In this document: positions 63,740-64,000 of the stretch, in pieces
Position numbering within the stretch: position 1 is the stretch's first letter
Layout: each line of letters opens with the position of its first letter
NCBI RefSeq assembly: GCF_021800405.1
Contig: NZ_CP084550.1
Coordinates: 4,395,979-4,459,978, forward strand
DNA from: Arthrobacter sp. FW306-07-I
GTDB taxonomy: Bacteria; Actinomycetota; Actinomycetes; Actinomycetales; Micrococcaceae
Length of the DNA: 64,000 bases
Reading direction: 5' to 3'
The notes under the pieces: generated by a model
Databases searched by the model: none
Told to the model about the DNA's origin: nothing
What the model saw: the letters and a program-made list of their open reading frames with translations, nothing else
Made by a program: the position numbers and the translations under genes

Positions 63740-64000
63740 CGGGCTGTCCCCAGCTGTGCCTAAGTATCCCCAACAGCCTGTGGATGAAGTGGCTCACAGG
63801 GCCTTCCGGAGAACCACAACAGTGTAATTATCCACAGCCGGATAGCCAGCTATCTTCTAGGCTTTTCATCCCCTAGAGTGTCCCAGTAGCCGATTATCCA
63901 CGGGTTGTGCATAACCCTGTGGATGAAGTTGGGCCAGGACCCTGGTTCCGGACTTGGCTGCAGGCAATGCAGGCAAAGCAAGTTTTGAGGGAACCGATTG
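63740..64000. other. oriC, rpmH-proximal part
   Basis: DnaA boxes are dense: TTATCCACA 63828-63836 (exact), TTATCCACG 63894-63902, TGTGGATGA 63779-63787 and 63918-63926, TGTGCATAA 63906-63914, and weaker CTGTCCCCA 63744 and GTATCCCCA 63764. They lie in both orientations in the rpmH-dnaA gap, the usual actinobacterial oriC. The region continues beyond the window. Confidence 0.8.

Overview
This is a high-GC actinobacterial chromosome segment, almost certainly from an Arthrobacter/Pseudarthrobacter-type member of the Micrococcaceae. The evidence is the protein sequences, strong Shine-Dalgarno sites with frequent GTG/TTG starts, and the gene order. The right end is the origin flank rpmH-rnpA-yidD-yidC-khpB-rsmG-parA-parB, stopping inside the rpmH-dnaA intergenic region (left part of oriC). 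dnaA itself is outside the window.

Layout: 0-7 kb holds a thioesterase tail, dnaB, a flavin reductase, a PhzF-type isomerase and the rpsF-ssb-rpsR-rplI operon. 7.3-29 kb is an exopolysaccharide (EPS) locus: a secreted propeller-like protein, a Wzz/BY-kinase, glycosyltransferases, an O-antigen-ligase-like polymerase, a Wzx-type flippase, an APH-fold kinase, a three-domain nucleotidyltransferase/kinase/methyltransferase-like fusion, a LuxR-LAL regulator, the priming glycosylphosphotransferase and a sugar-modification trio. 29-47 kb is metabolic and envelope housekeeping: aminopeptidase, permease, ABC exporter, PAP2/diacylglycerol-kinase fusion, MFS + DeoR regulator, ABC-F, a lipoprotein transpeptidase, an FAD oxidoreductase, a GT87 mannosyltransferase, two tiny genes with textbook ribosome binding sites, a phosphatase and the CCA enzyme. 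47.4-53.5 kb is nudix-murJ-pseudokinase-trxB-trxA, the pcnA-mutT4-mviN-trxB-trxC synteny known from Mycobacterium.

The most striking region is 53.6-57.8 kb. About 4.2 kb between trxA and parB has no recognisable gene, is visibly less GC-rich than its surroundings, and carries eight ParB-site (parS) sequences plus two arrays of DnaA boxes, one with an exact 12-bp period. A ninth parS lies inside parA. I read it as a gene-free centromere and possible DnaA-binding platform beside oriC, at the place where mycobacteria carry cwlM and an acetyltransferase. A second, looser DnaA-box cluster lies upstream of dnaB.

Other points of note are a DegT-family enzyme with His in place of the PLP lysine, a neighbouring NeuD-like protein lacking its usual catalytic His, an rpsF leader that can hide its ribosome binding site, a SigR/SigH-type promoter before trxB, and MviN split into two genes.
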